This document shows positions 1 to 8,647 of a DNA stretch of 64,000 bases, one piece after another. The stretch comes from Caulobacter sp. UNC279MFTsu5.1 (GTDB lineage: Bacteria > Pseudomonadota > Alphaproteobacteria > Caulobacterales > Caulobacteraceae). The notes below the pieces were generated by a model, which searched no databases, had not been told where the DNA came from, and saw only the letters and a program-made list of their open reading frames with translations. A program made the translations under genes and the position numbers. Location of the stretch: the NCBI RefSeq assembly GCF_900114015.1, contig NZ_FORN01000017.1:1-64000 (forward strand). The letters are read 5' to 3'. How positions within the stretch are numbered: position 1 is the first letter of the stretch; each line of letters opens with the position of its first letter.

Positions 1-1550
1 TCGGAGGTGGCCGACATCTGCTCGGACGCGCTGGCGTTCTGCTGGGTGACCTTGTCCAGCTGCTGGATGGCCTCGTTGATCTGGCTGGCGCCGATGTCCT
101 GCTCGCGGCAGGCGGCGCTGATCTCGGCGACCAGTTCGGCGGTCTTGCGGATGTTGGGCACCAGGGTGGTCAGCATCTCGCCGGCCGACTGGGCGGCCTT
201 GACCGTATCCGAAGACACCGCGCCGATCTCGGTGGCGGCGGTCTGCGAACGCTCGGCCAGCTTGCGCACTTCCGAGGCCACCACCGCGAAGCCGCGGCCG
301 TGCTCGCCGGCCCGAGCGGCTTCCACCGCCGCGTTCAGCGCCAGAAGGTCGGTCTGGCGGGCGATCTCCTGCACGATGGCGATCTTCTCGGCGATGGTGC
401 GCATCGCCTCGACGGCGCGGTTGACGGCCTCGCCCGACACCTCGGCGTCCTGGGCCGACTGGCGGGCGATCTTTTCGGTCTGGGCGGCGTTGTCGGCGTT
501 CTGCTTGATGTTGGCGGCCATCTCCTCCATCGAGGCCGAAGCTTCCTCGGCCGACGAGGCCTGCTCGGTCGCGCCCTGAGACACCTGCTCGGAGGCCGCC
601 GACAGCTCCTGGCTGCCCGCCGAGACGTTCTCCGAGGCCGACACCGCGTCGGCGACCACGCCGCGCAGGCGCTCGACCATCCGCTGCAGGGCGATGCCCA
701 GGGTGTCCTTGTCCGACAGCGGCTTGGTCTCGACCGTCAGGTCTCCGTCGGCCACCTTGTCGGCGACGGCGGCGGTGGCCCGCAGGTTCTCGGTCATCCG
801 GTTGACCGTCTCGACCAGGTCCTTGATCTCGTCGTTGGTGGTCACGTCGACCTTCTGGTCCAGGTCGCCCAGCGCCACGGCGTCGGCCAGGGCGGCGATC
901 TTGCCCAGTCCCCGGCCGATCGACAGGGCGATCCAGGCCGCCGAGGCGACGGCGATCAGCAGCGAGACGATCACCAGGCCGATCAACAGGTTGCGGGCGG
1001 CGACATAGGCCTTGTCGGCCGCTTCCTCGGTCGTCTTCAGAAGACCCTGGTTCGCCACCACCAGGTCATCGACCTGGTCGGTGATGCGGTTGGTGATCGC
1101 CCGTTGCGAGGTCTGCATCTGGCGGATCGCATTGGCGCGCTGGTGGGCCAGCATCTCCCGGCGCATCGTCGTGTCCGACGCGGCGTAAGTCTCCCAATCG
1201 GTCTGAAGGGCGGTCCACTTGGCCTTGGTCTCGGGATTGGTCGCGGCGGCCACCCCGCCGGCCACCAGCTCCTGGAAGACCTGCCGCTGCTTGTCGGCCT
1301 TGGCGTTCTGGCCTTCCAGCTCCTCGTCGTCGTCGGCCAGCGCCATGTTCTTCTGGGCGCGGCTGATCTGCAGGAGGCTGATGCTCAGCGACTGGGCGCG
1401 CTGCAGCTGGGACATCGGCCCGGCGATCATGGCGCTCTGGGCGGTGTTCAGCTTGTTCAGCTCACTGATCCCGAGCAGGGCCGCGCCGGTCATCAGGACA
1501 ATCAGCAGTCCGAACGCCGCGATCAGTTTGGCTTTGATGGTGAAACGCAC
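1..1550 (-). CDS. Methyl-accepting chemotaxis protein (partial, C-terminus off the left edge)
   Basis: Reading the minus strand from a GTG at 1550 gives a short cytoplasmic start, a first membrane segment ([20 protein letters not shown]), a helical periplasmic sensor of about 150 residues, a second membrane segment near 960-1010, a HAMP linker and a long coiled-coil signalling domain. The signalling hairpin tip is plain at about 240-370 ([36 protein letters not shown]), which is the CheA/CheW contact region of the MCP family. It is the fifth gene of the STAS-cheY-cheA-cheW-mcp operon, 17 bases after cheW. The stop codon and any CheR/CheB docking tail lie outside the window. The ligand cannot be told from sequence. 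The GTG start is chosen because it directly precedes the membrane segment; no strong Shine-Dalgarno is seen. Confidence 0.93.
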   Translation of the reverse strand, partial: MRFTIKAKLIAAFGLLIVLMTGAALLGISELNKLNTAQSAMIAGPMSQLQRAQSLSISLLQISRAQKNMALADDDEELEGQNAKADKQRQVFQELVAGGVAAATNPETKAKWTALQTDWETYAASDTTMRREMLAHQRANAIRQMQTSQRAITNRITDQVDDLVVANQGLLKTTEEAADKAYVAARNLLIGLVIVSLLIAVASAAWIALSIGRGLGKIAALADAVALGDLDQKVDVTTNDEIKDLVETVNRMTENLRATAAVADKVADGDLTVETKPLSDKDTLGIALQRMVERLRGVVADAVSASENVSAGSQELSAASEQVSQGATEQASSAEEASASMEEMAANIKQNADNAAQTEKIARQSAQDAEVSGEAVNRAVEAMRTIAEKIAIVQEIARQTDLLALNAAVEAARAGEHGRGFAVVASEVRKLAERSQTAATEIGAVSSDTVKAAQSAGEMLTTLVPNIRKTAELVAEISAACREQDIGASQINEAIQQLDKVTQQNASASEQMSATS

Positions 1551-1567
1551 TGGAGGACCCCGTTCGT

Positions 1568-2068
1568 TCAGGACTGAATTGGGTGGAGACTGATCACCGA
1601 CGCGCCGGATCGGCCGCGGGCGGCGAAGATCTGCTCGAGGTCGGGGATGACGATCACGTCGCCGTCCCGTCGCGCCAGCAGGCGGATGAAGTCCGACCGC
1701 CAGCGCAGGCCGACGCGCGGAACCTCCTCCGTGACGGCCCGGTCGATCGTGGTGACCTCGTGGACCTTGTCGGCCCGCAGGCCGATCAGGGCGGGCTCGC
1801 CGTCGAGCTGGTGCTCGATGACCACGATGCGGCTGTCGATCGTGGGCTCGGCGGCGTCCATGTCGAAGGCCACGCGCAGGTCGACCAGCGGGATCACCCT
1901 GCCGCGGAAATTGATCACGGCGCTGACGAAGGGCGGCGCGCCCGGCACGCCGGTCTCCGGCAGCAGGTCCAACACCTCGCGGACCAGGCCGGCCTCGAGG
2001 GCGAAGGTCTCGCCGCGCAGGTCGAAGGTCAGGGCTTCGATCGCGTCGGTCGGAAGTTCGGCGGTCAT
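1568..2068 (-). CDS. cheW: Chemotaxis coupling protein CheW
   Basis: A 166-residue protein made of a single CheW domain (beta-barrel adaptor), e.g. [20 protein letters not shown] near the start and [18 protein letters not shown] around residues 50-70, the typical CheW core. It would bridge the receptor encoded just downstream to CheA encoded 14 bases upstream, at the cytoplasmic face of the membrane. The chosen ATG at 2068 gives the usual CheW length. Gene order cheA-cheW-mcp supports a dedicated receptor array. Confidence 0.93.
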   Translation of the reverse strand: MTAELPTDAIEALTFDLRGETFALEAGLVREVLDLLPETGVPGAPPFVSAVINFRGRVIPLVDLRVAFDMDAAEPTIDSRIVVIEHQLDGEPALIGLRADKVHEVTTIDRAVTEEVPRVGLRWRSDFIRLLARRDGDVIVIPDLEQIFAARGRSGASVISLHPIQS

Positions 2069-2082
2069 GTCCGGGCCCTTCA

Positions 2083-4050
2083 TCAGCTGGCGGGGCGCAG
2101 CTGCGCGTCCTGGCGTTGGCCAGCGGCCACGAGATGGGCCATGTCGAGGATCAGGGCGACGCCGCCGTCGCCCAGGATGGTCGCGCCAGAGAAGGCGCCG
2201 ACCTCGGCGTGGAAGGCCGACAGCGCCTTGATGACGGTCTGGTGGTCGCCGAGGATCTGGTCGACGACCAGCCCCACCCGCTCCTGGCCGGTGGAGACCA
2301 CGACGATCTTCTGGTGGGGATCCGGCTCCAGGCCGGTGGCGAACATCTGGCGCAGGCGGATGAAAGGCACCAGCTGATCGCGCAGGGTGATCAGGCTGCG
2401 GCCAGTGGACCGGACGTCCTGCTCGACCGACAGCTCCACGCACTCCTCGACCGAGGCCAGCGGGATGACGTAGCGGCTGGTCCCGACCCGCACCAGCAGG
2501 CCGTCGATGATCGCCAGGGTCAGAGGGATGCGCAGCGAGACGACCGAGCCCTGTCCCGGCGTGCTGGTCAGCTCGATCGAACCGCGCAGGCCTTCGATGG
2601 TGCGCTTGACCACGTCCATGCCGACGCCGCGACCCGACAGGTTGGTGATCGCCGCCGCGGTCGAAAAGCCCGGGGCGAAGATCAATTGCAGCAGCTCGTT
2701 GTCGCTCAGCACCTGGCCGGGCGTGATCAGACCGTTCTCCTCGGCCTTGGCGCGGACCCGGGCGCGGTCGACTCCGCGGCCGTCGTCGGTGATGGTGATC
2801 ACCACCTCGGCGCCGGACTGGCGGGCGGCCAGCACCACCTGCCCCGTTTCGGGCTTGCCGGCGGCCAGGCGTTGCTCGGGGGTCTCCAGGCCATGGTCGG
2901 CGGCGTTGCGGATCAGGTGGATCAGCGGATCGGCCAGGCGTTCGATGACCGTCTTGTCCAGCTCGGTCGCCTCGCCCTCGGTCGACAGTTCGATGGCCTT
3001 GCCGGTGTCGCGGGCCAGGTCGTGGATCAGGCGGCGGAAGCGGCCGAACAGCTGGGCGATCGGCACCATGCGCACGACCATCATGGTGTCGCGCATCTCC
3101 GAGGCCAGGCGTTCGATCTCCTCGGCGACCGCGCGCAGGGCGATGTCGCTGCTGGAGGCGGCCAGCTGCTTGAGGCGGGACTGGGCGATGACCAGTTCGC
3201 CCACCCGGTCCATCATCTCGTCCAGCCGCTCGGCCGGCACGCGAACGGTGTCGCCGCCGGCCTTGGCGCCGCGGCCTTCGCCGACGGCGGCTTCGACCGG
3301 GGCCGCGACGGCCTGAGGCGCGTCGGCGGTCTCGACTGCTTCGGCGACGGCCTCGGCCTCGACGGCGGCGTTCATGTCCTGGATGTCCAGGGTCATGTCG
3401 TCGATCACGAAGATGAAGACGTCCTCGATCGCGTCGCGGTCGTGCTTGGTGACCAGGGTCACGTCCCAGGCCAGGTGGCATTCGGCGGGAACCAGGACGT
3501 CGAAGTCGGGCACCGCGTCGGTGACCGCGGCCACCGTGCACTCGCCCAGCTCGCGCAGCTCGTCCAGCAGGGGCAGCGGCCGGGTCCCGTTGACCAGGGC
3601 GTCGGCCGGCAGGCTGAAACGGACCCGCCAGCGGTTCAGGCCAGGTTCCGCGGGCGGCGCGGCGGCGGTCGAGCGGCCGGCGGCCTCGACCACGCGGCGC
3701 AAATCGGCCAGCAGGGCCTCGCCGGCTTCGTCCGAAGCGGGACGGCCCTCGGCCAGGGCCCGCATGTGGTCCTGGGCGGCCAGCACCGCCCCCACCAGCT
3801 CGGGCGTGGCGGCGACCTCGCCCTTGCGGACCCGGTCGAAGGCGGTTTCGCAATGGTGGGTGAAGGCGGCCAGGGCGTCGAAGCCGAACATCGCCCCGGA
3901 GCCCTTCAGGGTGTGGAGGCCGCGGAACACCGCGTCGACCAGATCTCGATCCCCGGGACGATGGGCCAGGTCGAGCAGGCCCTGCTCGATCTCCTCCAGC
4001 AGGTCCTGGGCTTCCTGGCGGAACGTCTCGATGGGATCGAGGCCGGTCAC
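2083..4050 (-). CDS. cheA: Chemotaxis sensor histidine kinase CheA
   Basis: A 655-residue CheA. The N-terminal Hpt domain carries the phospho-accepting His in GLHTLKGSG (about residue 46). A central variable linker follows, then the dimerisation domain, the ATPase with its N box ([14 protein letters not shown]) and G boxes, and a C-terminal CheW-like regulatory domain. It phosphorylates the CheY encoded directly upstream in response to receptor state. The GTG start overlaps the cheY stop as GTGA, indicating translational coupling; an upstream reading frame extends further but lies inside cheY, so it is not used. Length is normal for CheA; the P2 CheY-binding segment around residues 160-230 is recognisable only loosely. 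Confidence 0.93.
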   Translation of the reverse strand: MTGLDPIETFRQEAQDLLEEIEQGLLDLAHRPGDRDLVDAVFRGLHTLKGSGAMFGFDALAAFTHHCETAFDRVRKGEVAATPELVGAVLAAQDHMRALAEGRPASDEAGEALLADLRRVVEAAGRSTAAAPPAEPGLNRWRVRFSLPADALVNGTRPLPLLDELRELGECTVAAVTDAVPDFDVLVPAECHLAWDVTLVTKHDRDAIEDVFIFVIDDMTLDIQDMNAAVEAEAVAEAVETADAPQAVAAPVEAAVGEGRGAKAGGDTVRVPAERLDEMMDRVGELVIAQSRLKQLAASSSDIALRAVAEEIERLASEMRDTMMVVRMVPIAQLFGRFRRLIHDLARDTGKAIELSTEGEATELDKTVIERLADPLIHLIRNAADHGLETPEQRLAAGKPETGQVVLAARQSGAEVVITITDDGRGVDRARVRAKAEENGLITPGQVLSDNELLQLIFAPGFSTAAAITNLSGRGVGMDVVKRTIEGLRGSIELTSTPGQGSVVSLRIPLTLAIIDGLLVRVGTSRYVIPLASVEECVELSVEQDVRSTGRSLITLRDQLVPFIRLRQMFATGLEPDPHQKIVVVSTGQERVGLVVDQILGDHQTVIKALSAFHAEVGAFSGATILGDGGVALILDMAHLVAAGQRQDAQLRPAS

Positions 4051-4412
4051 TTGGCCAGGACCTTCTTGACCACCCGGACCAGCTGCTCTGGGTCGAAGGG
4101 CTTGGTCAGCCAGCCGGTCGCCCCGGCCGCCTTGGCCTGGGCCTTGATCTCGGCGTCGGATTCGGTGGTCAGGAACAGGATCGGCACGCCGGCCCCGGCC
4201 GGGCGCTGGCGCAGCGCGCGGATCATCGCCAGGCCGTCCATGACCGGCATGTTCAGGTCGGTGACGATCAGGTCGAAGCCGCCGGCGCTGCCCTTGTCCA
4301 GCCCGTCCTGGCCGTTCACCGCCTCGGTGACGGCATAGCCTTCGCCGCTCAGGGCGATCTTGATCGCCTGCCGGATGCTGGCGGAATCGTCCACCGTGAG
4401 GATCGAGGTCAT
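4047..4412 (-). CDS. cheY: Single-domain response regulator, CheY-like
   Basis: A 121-residue stand-alone receiver domain. The acidic pocket (VDD near residue 8), phospho-acceptor Asp52 in VTDLNMPVMDG, the Thr/Ser of FLTTESD and the Lys of LTKPFDP are all present. There is no output domain, so it acts by binding a partner, either the flagellar switch or another target. It starts with an ATGA overlap with the STAS gene upstream and ends with a GTGA overlap with cheA, so the three are translationally coupled. Whether it drives the flagellar motor or serves as phosphate sink cannot be read from sequence. Confidence 0.92.
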   Translation of the reverse strand: MTSILTVDDSASIRQAIKIALSGEGYAVTEAVNGQDGLDKGSAGGFDLIVTDLNMPVMDGLAMIRALRQRPAGAGVPILFLTTESDAEIKAQAKAAGATGWLTKPFDPEQLVRVVKKVLAK

Positions 4413-4774
4413 TGGGCGGTCCCTTGAAGCCAGAACTTGGCGCGCTCGGAAGTTTCGTCGTCGAGGAAGCCGCCGCGCCGCAGCACTTCCAGAACCGCGC
4501 CGCCCGCCGGATGGCGCAACCGGAAGTCACGCCCCGTCTCGGCGGCCTTGCGGCGCGCGGATTCGATCAGTTGGACGAAGGTCAGGTCGGTCTCTTCCAC
4601 CGACTCAATATCGACGACGACCGGTCCATCCAGGTGCAGAGCCGCACCAAGTTCGTCCCGCGCCTCACCTATGCTCGAGATCGTCACCTCGCCGGCGAAC
4701 GAAATCGCGTTTTGACCTGGACTTGGCAATAACGTCGGCCCCCGCCGCGTGCAGATACCAGCGTTATCTGGCAT
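4409..4774 (-). CDS. STAS-domain protein heading the chemotaxis operon
   Basis: A protein of about 121 residues whose body is a STAS (anti-sigma-factor-antagonist type) fold: ISFAGEVTISSIGEARDELG, then VVVDIESVEETDLTFVQLIE, matching the SpoIIAA-like pattern of a strand, then a loop that in the family often holds a phosphorylatable Ser or Thr (here Thr after Glu-Glu). STAS proteins preceding cheY/cheA occur in several alphaproteobacterial chemotaxis clusters. Its partner is unknown. The ATG at 4774 is preferred; a GTG one codon earlier and several later codons are possible, and there is no strong ribosome site to decide. It is the first gene of the operon, so the promoter should lie in 4775-4988. 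Confidence 0.75.
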   Translation of the reverse strand: MPDNAGICTRRGPTLLPSPGQNAISFAGEVTISSIGEARDELGAALHLDGPVVVDIESVEETDLTFVQLIESARRKAAETGRDFRLRHPAGGAVLEVLRRGGFLDDETSERAKFWLQGTAQ

Positions 4775-4988
4775 CACAACTTACCATAACTTCCGATGCC
4801 GCCCTTAAATTAGGGTAAACCGGACAACCTCAGGGGGAGCGTCAAACTGTCGCGAAACGTGCGCACCAAATTCAGATCGCGTGACGATGGACGCGGGGGC
4901 GACGAAGATTATCCGGCAGGCGGGGCAAGAGGCCCCGCCGCCTTCAAGAGGGCCTCGACGCCGCGCTCCAGGGCGGCGTCGGCCGCAC
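4775..4988. other. Intergenic region with the chemotaxis operon promoter
   Basis: About 210 bases between the STAS gene start and the stop of the XRE regulator. It is locally AT-richer around 4770-4830 (TTAAATTAGGG), consistent with a promoter for the minus-strand chemotaxis operon. I see no convincing gene or strong palindrome here. The promoter placement is inference. Confidence 0.35.
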
Positions 4989-5390
4989 CTAGGCCTCGTC
5001 GTCGGTGTTGGCCATGGCCTTGGCCAAGGCGACCAGCCGCCGGCGCAGATTGGGCGTCATCGCCTTGAAGGCGACGACCAGATCCTGCGAACCGCTTTCC
5101 CCGAGAAAGTCGATCAGGCCGCCCGCGGGCGTCTCGCCGGTGATCTCGGGATGGTCCAGCCCTTCGAAGAAGTTCGCCAGCGGCGTGTTCAGCTTCTGAG
5201 CGATCTCGTAGAGCTTGGAAGAGCTGACGCGGTTGGCGCCGCGCTCGTACTTCTGGATCTGCTGGAAGGTGATGCCCAGGGCCTCGGCCAGTTCGCTCTG
5301 CGACATGCCCAGGGCCTTGCGCTTGGCTCGGATCAGGGCGCCGACGTGCTTGTCCACATGATGCGGCTCGGAAACGGACGTGACTGGCAT
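4989..5390 (-). CDS. XRE-family helix-turn-helix regulator
   Basis: A 133-residue cytoplasmic DNA-binding protein. An N-terminal Cro/CI HTH (about residues 14-68) shows GMSQSELAEALGITFQQIQK followed by YERGANRVS, the typical recognition helix layout, then a helical C-terminal extension. This arrangement is widespread in alphaproteobacteria (y4wC-like proteins). The ATG at 5390 is chosen over an upstream in-frame one because GGAAGG lies about eight bases ahead of it. It is monocistronic, following a gap after the reductase gene. Targets are unknown. Confidence 0.85.
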   Translation of the reverse strand: MPVTSVSEPHHVDKHVGALIRAKRKALGMSQSELAEALGITFQQIQKYERGANRVSSSKLYEIAQKLNTPLANFFEGLDHPEITGETPAGGLIDFLGESGSQDLVVAFKAMTPNLRRRLVALAKAMANTDDEA

Positions 5391-5507
5391 GGTCTTCACC
5401 TTCCCTAAAACTCCTGGCGCCAAGGCCTCCGTACAAGCGCCACCGTCGTTAGTATAAAGCCACGGTTGCGGCTTGGTTGCAGGCGGATCGTCGCAGGCGA
5501 GCGTCGT

Positions 5508-6527
5508 CTAGAGGTCGACCGCCAGGGCTTCGAAGGGCAGCGACCGCAGGAGGTCGCCGGCGTCGAAAACCTGCCCCGGCGCCAGGGCGCCGGCGACCCG
5601 GACGTCGCCAGCCAACAGGCGTTGGACGGCCTCGCAGACCAGCGGCGCGGTGAAGCCGTAGATGTCTCGACCCGTCGCGACCGCCCGCCGAGTCCGGCCC
5701 GCGCGGCGCACGATCGTCTCGACGACGAACCGTTGGGCCGACAGCCCGCTGTCGTCGGCGGCCTCCGGCGGCGGGGTCGCGGCGTCGCGGACGTCCTTCA
5801 GGGCCGTCTCGCTGAGGAAGGTGTCCAGGCTGGCGGTCTTCAGGTGCCGGGCGATGACCACGACCTCGGAGAACGGAACCTCGACCATCTCCTGCGCCCC
5901 GAACGGGGCCGGGAAGGTCCAGGCCAGGCGCGGCGCGGGATGGGCCAGGGGCGCCAGCCGTCCCGCGGCGATCACCTGGCGCGGCGCGGTGTTGCGCGCC
6001 CCCGTGACGCGCGTGCCCTCGGTCGGCCACCAGCGGTCCAGCCCGATGCCGATCCGGATGTCGTCGGCCTCGGTCCAGTCGCCCATGGCCGCCGTGACCA
6101 GCAGGTCCGAGAGCCCGCCGTAGAAGCCCATCGCAGGCAGGACGACCAGGCCGGCCGCCCGCGCCGGTCCGTCGAACCGGTCAAACACCGCCTGGGCGCT
6201 GGGCTGCTCGGCCGAGACGTCGATATAGTGAGCCCCCGCCCTCAGCGCGGCCGAGACCACGGCGTCGGCGGTGTCCAGGAACGGTCCCGCGCAGTTGATC
6301 ACCGCCGCCGCGCCTTCGAACGCGCGGTCCAGGCCGGCGGCGTCCTCGACCGTCGCCGTCCGGATCTCCACGCCGGCCGGAAAGGCGGCCTGCAACGCCT
6401 CGGCCCTTCGCCCCACCGCCACCGGCGCCAGGCCGCGCCGCCGCAGTTCCTCGACCACGAACCGCCCGGTGTGACCCGCCGCGCCGAACACGGCGACGCG
6501 GCGCCTGGAACCCTCGAAACCCGTCAT
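5508..6527 (-). CDS. Saccharopine dehydrogenase-like NAD(P)-binding reductase
   Basis: A 339-residue protein beginning with a Rossmann nucleotide-binding motif, VAVFGAAGHTGRFVVEELRR, which matches the saccharopine-dehydrogenase-like / trans-acting enoyl reductase group (GxxGxxG type with GAAGHTG). Residues 70-130 include AAVINCAGPFLD and AHYIDVSAEQP, also typical of that group. The reaction is not inferable beyond NAD(P)H-dependent oxidoreduction. It is divergent from a TetR regulator; the shared 100-base gap holds a strong inverted repeat, so the regulator very probably controls this gene. Confidence 0.8.
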   Translation of the reverse strand: MTGFEGSRRRVAVFGAAGHTGRFVVEELRRRGLAPVAVGRRAEALQAAFPAGVEIRTATVEDAAGLDRAFEGAAAVINCAGPFLDTADAVVSAALRAGAHYIDVSAEQPSAQAVFDRFDGPARAAGLVVLPAMGFYGGLSDLLVTAAMGDWTEADDIRIGIGLDRWWPTEGTRVTGARNTAPRQVIAAGRLAPLAHPAPRLAWTFPAPFGAQEMVEVPFSEVVVIARHLKTASLDTFLSETALKDVRDAATPPPEAADDSGLSAQRFVVETIVRRAGRTRRAVATGRDIYGFTAPLVCEAVQRLLAGDVRVAGALAPGQVFDAGDLLRSLPFEALAVDL

Positions 6528-6540
6528 TGCATTTCCTCGC

Positions 6541-6581
6541 TACAGACCTGTCTGTTTTCAACAGCTACAAACAGGTCTGTA
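6541..6581. promoter_or_regulatory. Inverted-repeat operator between the reductase and tetR genes
   Basis: TACAGACCTGT at 6541-6551 and its exact reverse complement ACAGGTCTGTA at 6571-6581 form an 11-base perfect inverted repeat with a 19-base spacer. Each arm itself is close to a short palindrome (ACAGACCTGTCTGT). The site lies in the divergent promoter region, as expected for an autoregulating TetR repressor. Confidence 0.75.
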
Positions 6582-6628
6582 GCGTGTCAAGCCGCGACGT
6601 GCTAAGAACGGCGCCTGGAGGTGTCGAC

Positions 6629-7234
6629 ATGCAGCAGGAATCCGGGCGTTCGACGCCCACCGGCAAGCCCGGCGACGCGACGGACGTTCGCGAGCGGATT
6701 CTCGAAACGGCCTCGGGGTTGTTCTATCGGGAGGGCGTGCGCGCGGTCGGGGTCGACCTGGTGGTCGCGGCGGCGGGCGTGGCCAAGACCAGCCTCTATC
6801 GTCACTTCCGCACCAAGGACGACCTGATCGCCGCCTTCCTCAAGCGCGAGGACGAGGATTTCTGGCGCACCTGGGACGAGGTCGCGCAAGCGCATCGCGA
6901 CGACCCGGCGGGCGAGCTCCAGGCCCACATGGACTGGATCGGCGAACGGGTCGGGCGGCCGAACTATCGCGGCTGTCCGCAACTGAACGTCGCCGCCGAG
7001 TTTCCCCAGGCCGACCACCCGGCCCGACAGGTCGCCACCGCCCACAAGCTGGAACTGCGGCGCCGCCTGCTCGACATCGCCCAGCGGCTGGGCGTCGCCC
7101 GTCGCGAGACCCTGGCCGGGCAGCTGGCGGTGCTGATCAACGGCGCCTTCGTCAGTTCGCCGATCCTGTCGGCGGCCGAAGCCAAGGATCTTCTGCAGCA
7201 GGCGGCCAAGGCCCTGATCGAGGCGGCGGGCTAG
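6629..7234 (+). CDS. TetR-family transcriptional regulator
   Basis: A 201-residue TetR/AcrR repressor. The N-terminal HTH runs from about residue 20 to 65 with RERILETASGLFYREGVRAV and GVAKTSLYRHFRTKDDLIAA, the family hallmark; the helical C-terminal half would bind an unknown ligand. The ATG at 6629 is chosen because GGAGGT precedes it by seven bases. It is divergent from the saccharopine-dehydrogenase-like gene and the perfect inverted repeat at 6541-6581 is its likely operator. Ligand could be a substrate of that enzyme, which is inference. Confidence 0.9.
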   Translation: MQQESGRSTPTGKPGDATDVRERILETASGLFYREGVRAVGVDLVVAAAGVAKTSLYRHFRTKDDLIAAFLKREDEDFWRTWDEVAQAHRDDPAGELQAHMDWIGERVGRPNYRGCPQLNVAAEFPQADHPARQVATAHKLELRRRLLDIAQRLGVARRETLAGQLAVLINGAFVSSPILSAAEAKDLLQQAAKALIEAAG

Positions 7235-7247
7235 CGCGGTGCGGGGT

Positions 7248-7334
7248 CCTCGTCCTTCGACAAGCTCAGGATGAGGACCATTGCTCAGGCCTTGCCGGTC
7301 GAAAACCTCATCCTGAGTTTGTCGAAGGACGAGG
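7248..7334. repeat. Long intergenic inverted repeat (dispersed-repeat type)
   Basis: Two 29-base arms, 7248-7276 and 7306-7334, are reverse complements with one mismatch (core CCTTCGACAAGCTCAGGATG against CATCCTGAGTTTGTCGAAGG), separated by 29 bases. This sequence type is a well-known dispersed palindrome in Caulobacter, Brevundimonas and relatives. It lies just after the tetR stop and may also end transcription. Confidence 0.8.
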
Positions 7335-7353
7335 TTTTCAACTGCCGGAGCGG

Positions 7354-7407
7354 CTAGCGCGGGCGCTTCTCGCCGACCGCCGCCGTTGATCCGCTCTCGA
7401 TGGGCAT
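7354..7407 (-). CDS. Possible 17-residue peptide ORF
   Basis: A minus-strand ORF of 17 codons (MPIESGSTAAVGEKRPR) whose ATG at 7407 is preceded by AGGGAGGCGAC, an unusually good ribosome site. Box A of the type III island (7478-7493) lies 70 bases upstream of it on the same strand, at the distance seen for other box-controlled genes. No family is recognised and coding is unproven; a chance SD-ATG in GC-rich DNA is possible. Confidence 0.25.
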   Translation of the reverse strand: MPIESGSTAAVGEKRPR

Positions 7408-7477
7408 GTCGCCTCCCTGGATCACCACGGGCCGCTGGGATTCTCGGAGGCTGAAAGCGAGGAGGCCGAGCGCCTCA

Positions 7478-7493
7478 CTAGGGTCTTCCCTAG
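7478..7493. promoter_or_regulatory. Type III island box A (CTAGGG-N4-CCCTAG)
   Basis: CTAGGGTCTTCCCTAG is a perfect palindrome apart from the four central bases, extending one base each side. It ends 61 bases before the LysM/lysozyme-like gene start. The same box recurs upstream of other accessory genes of the island. A FixJ/NarL-type dimer binding site is the likely meaning (inference). Confidence 0.7.
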
Positions 7494-7554
7494 TTATGCG
7501 GGGCGGTCGCGGGGCGTAGCGTTCGGGGCAGTTGTCCGTGCGAGGAGCGTTCCG

Positions 7555-8640
7555 ATGACCAGCGTGTCCCTGAACACCCAGGCCTCCGTGGCCGGCGGCG
7601 GGCGATCCGGCTCGCCGCCCGACGAACACCTGGTCAAGCCGGGCGAGACCCTGTCGGGCATCGCCGCCGAGCACGGCGTGTCGCTGGACGCCCTGATCCG
7701 GGCCAACCCGCAGATCGTCAATCCCAACCTGATCCGGCCGGGACAGGCCGTCACCCTGCCAACCGCGGGCGGCGAGCCGCGCACTTATCGGGTGGTCGAG
7801 GGCGACAACCTGTCGAAGATCGGCGAGACATTCGGCGTCTCGTGGCGAACGCTGGCCCAGGTCAACCACCTGGCCAATCCGAACCTGATCCATGTGGGTC
7901 AGGCGTTGCTCATCCCCGGGGGCGGGACGGCGTCCGTCCGGACGGAGACGGCGACCACGGCATCGGCCCAGACCCAGATCCAGACCACGGGCGTCACGTC
8001 TTCGACGACGGACCAGCTGGGCGCCCTGTCCGAGCGGTACGAGACCGGCGGCCGGGGTCCCGGCACGGTGTCGTCGGGGGCCGGCGATCCGGGCGGGGTG
8101 TCGTACGGCACTTATCAGCTGGCCGGAAACCTGGGGCGTCCGCAGCAGTTCCTGGCCAACGAGGGCCGCGCCTGGGCGGCGGAGTTCGGCGGCGCCAGCC
8201 CCGGCTCGGCCAGCTTCACGGCCGCCTGGAAGGCGATAGCGGCGCGCGAGCCCGAAAGGTTCGAGGCCGCCCAGCACGCCTACATCCAGCGCACCCACTA
8301 CGACGTGCAGGTCGCGCACGTGCAGGCGGCCACGGGGCTGGACCTCTCGACCCGCTCGGCGGCCCTGAAGGACGTGGCCTGGTCGACCTCGGTGCAGCAC
8401 GGCCCGGAAACCAACGCGATCGTCAGGGCGATGGCCAGGGTCGAGGCCCAGGGGGTCGAGCCGACCGACGGCCAGGCCTATGACCGGGCCCTGATCAACG
8501 CGATCTACGACGAGCGCGGCAAGCGCGACGCCAGCGGCGCCCTGGCCTATTTCACCAGCGCCTCGGCCCAGGTCCAGGCCTCGGTCGCCGCCCGGTTCGG
8601 CGACGAGCGGCGCGACGCCCTGGCCATGCTCGACCGATGA
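7555..8640 (+). CDS. LysM protein with C-terminal lysozyme-like domain, no signal peptide
   Basis: A 361-residue protein. Two LysM peptidoglycan-binding repeats are clear at about residues 28-72 (VKPGETLSGIAAEHGVSLDA) and 77-121 (VVEGDNLSKIGETFGVSWRT). The C-terminal part (about 150-361) carries GDPGGVSYGTYQLAGNLG, a pattern I associate with the lysozyme-like C-terminal domains of VgrG-3-type and phage structural proteins; this assignment is by motif only. There is no N-terminal signal peptide, so if it acts on the wall it must leave by a non-Sec route, plausibly the adjacent type III apparatus, or work after lysis. GAGGAG precedes the ATG, and island box A lies upstream. First gene of a three-gene plus-strand operon. 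Confidence 0.75.
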   Translation: MTSVSLNTQASVAGGGRSGSPPDEHLVKPGETLSGIAAEHGVSLDALIRANPQIVNPNLIRPGQAVTLPTAGGEPRTYRVVEGDNLSKIGETFGVSWRTLAQVNHLANPNLIHVGQALLIPGGGTASVRTETATTASAQTQIQTTGVTSSTTDQLGALSERYETGGRGPGTVSSGAGDPGGVSYGTYQLAGNLGRPQQFLANEGRAWAAEFGGASPGSASFTAAWKAIAAREPERFEAAQHAYIQRTHYDVQVAHVQAATGLDLSTRSAALKDVAWSTSVQHGPETNAIVRAMARVEAQGVEPTDGQAYDRALINAIYDERGKRDASGALAYFTSASAQVQASVAARFGDERRDALAMLDR

Positions 8641-8647
8641 GCGCCGC

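Noticed and set aside
2116-4338. A 740-codon open frame on the plus strand opposite cheA and cheY
   Set aside because: It is an antisense shadow in GC-rich DNA; the minus strand encodes clear CheA and CheY domains.
7248-7334. Possible CRISPR-like repeat
   Set aside because: Only one inverted pair, no direct repeats or regular spacers.
7555-8640. Lysozyme-like gene as a prophage remnant or type VI spike
   Set aside because: No other phage or type VI genes are nearby; the box and operon tie it to the type III island.
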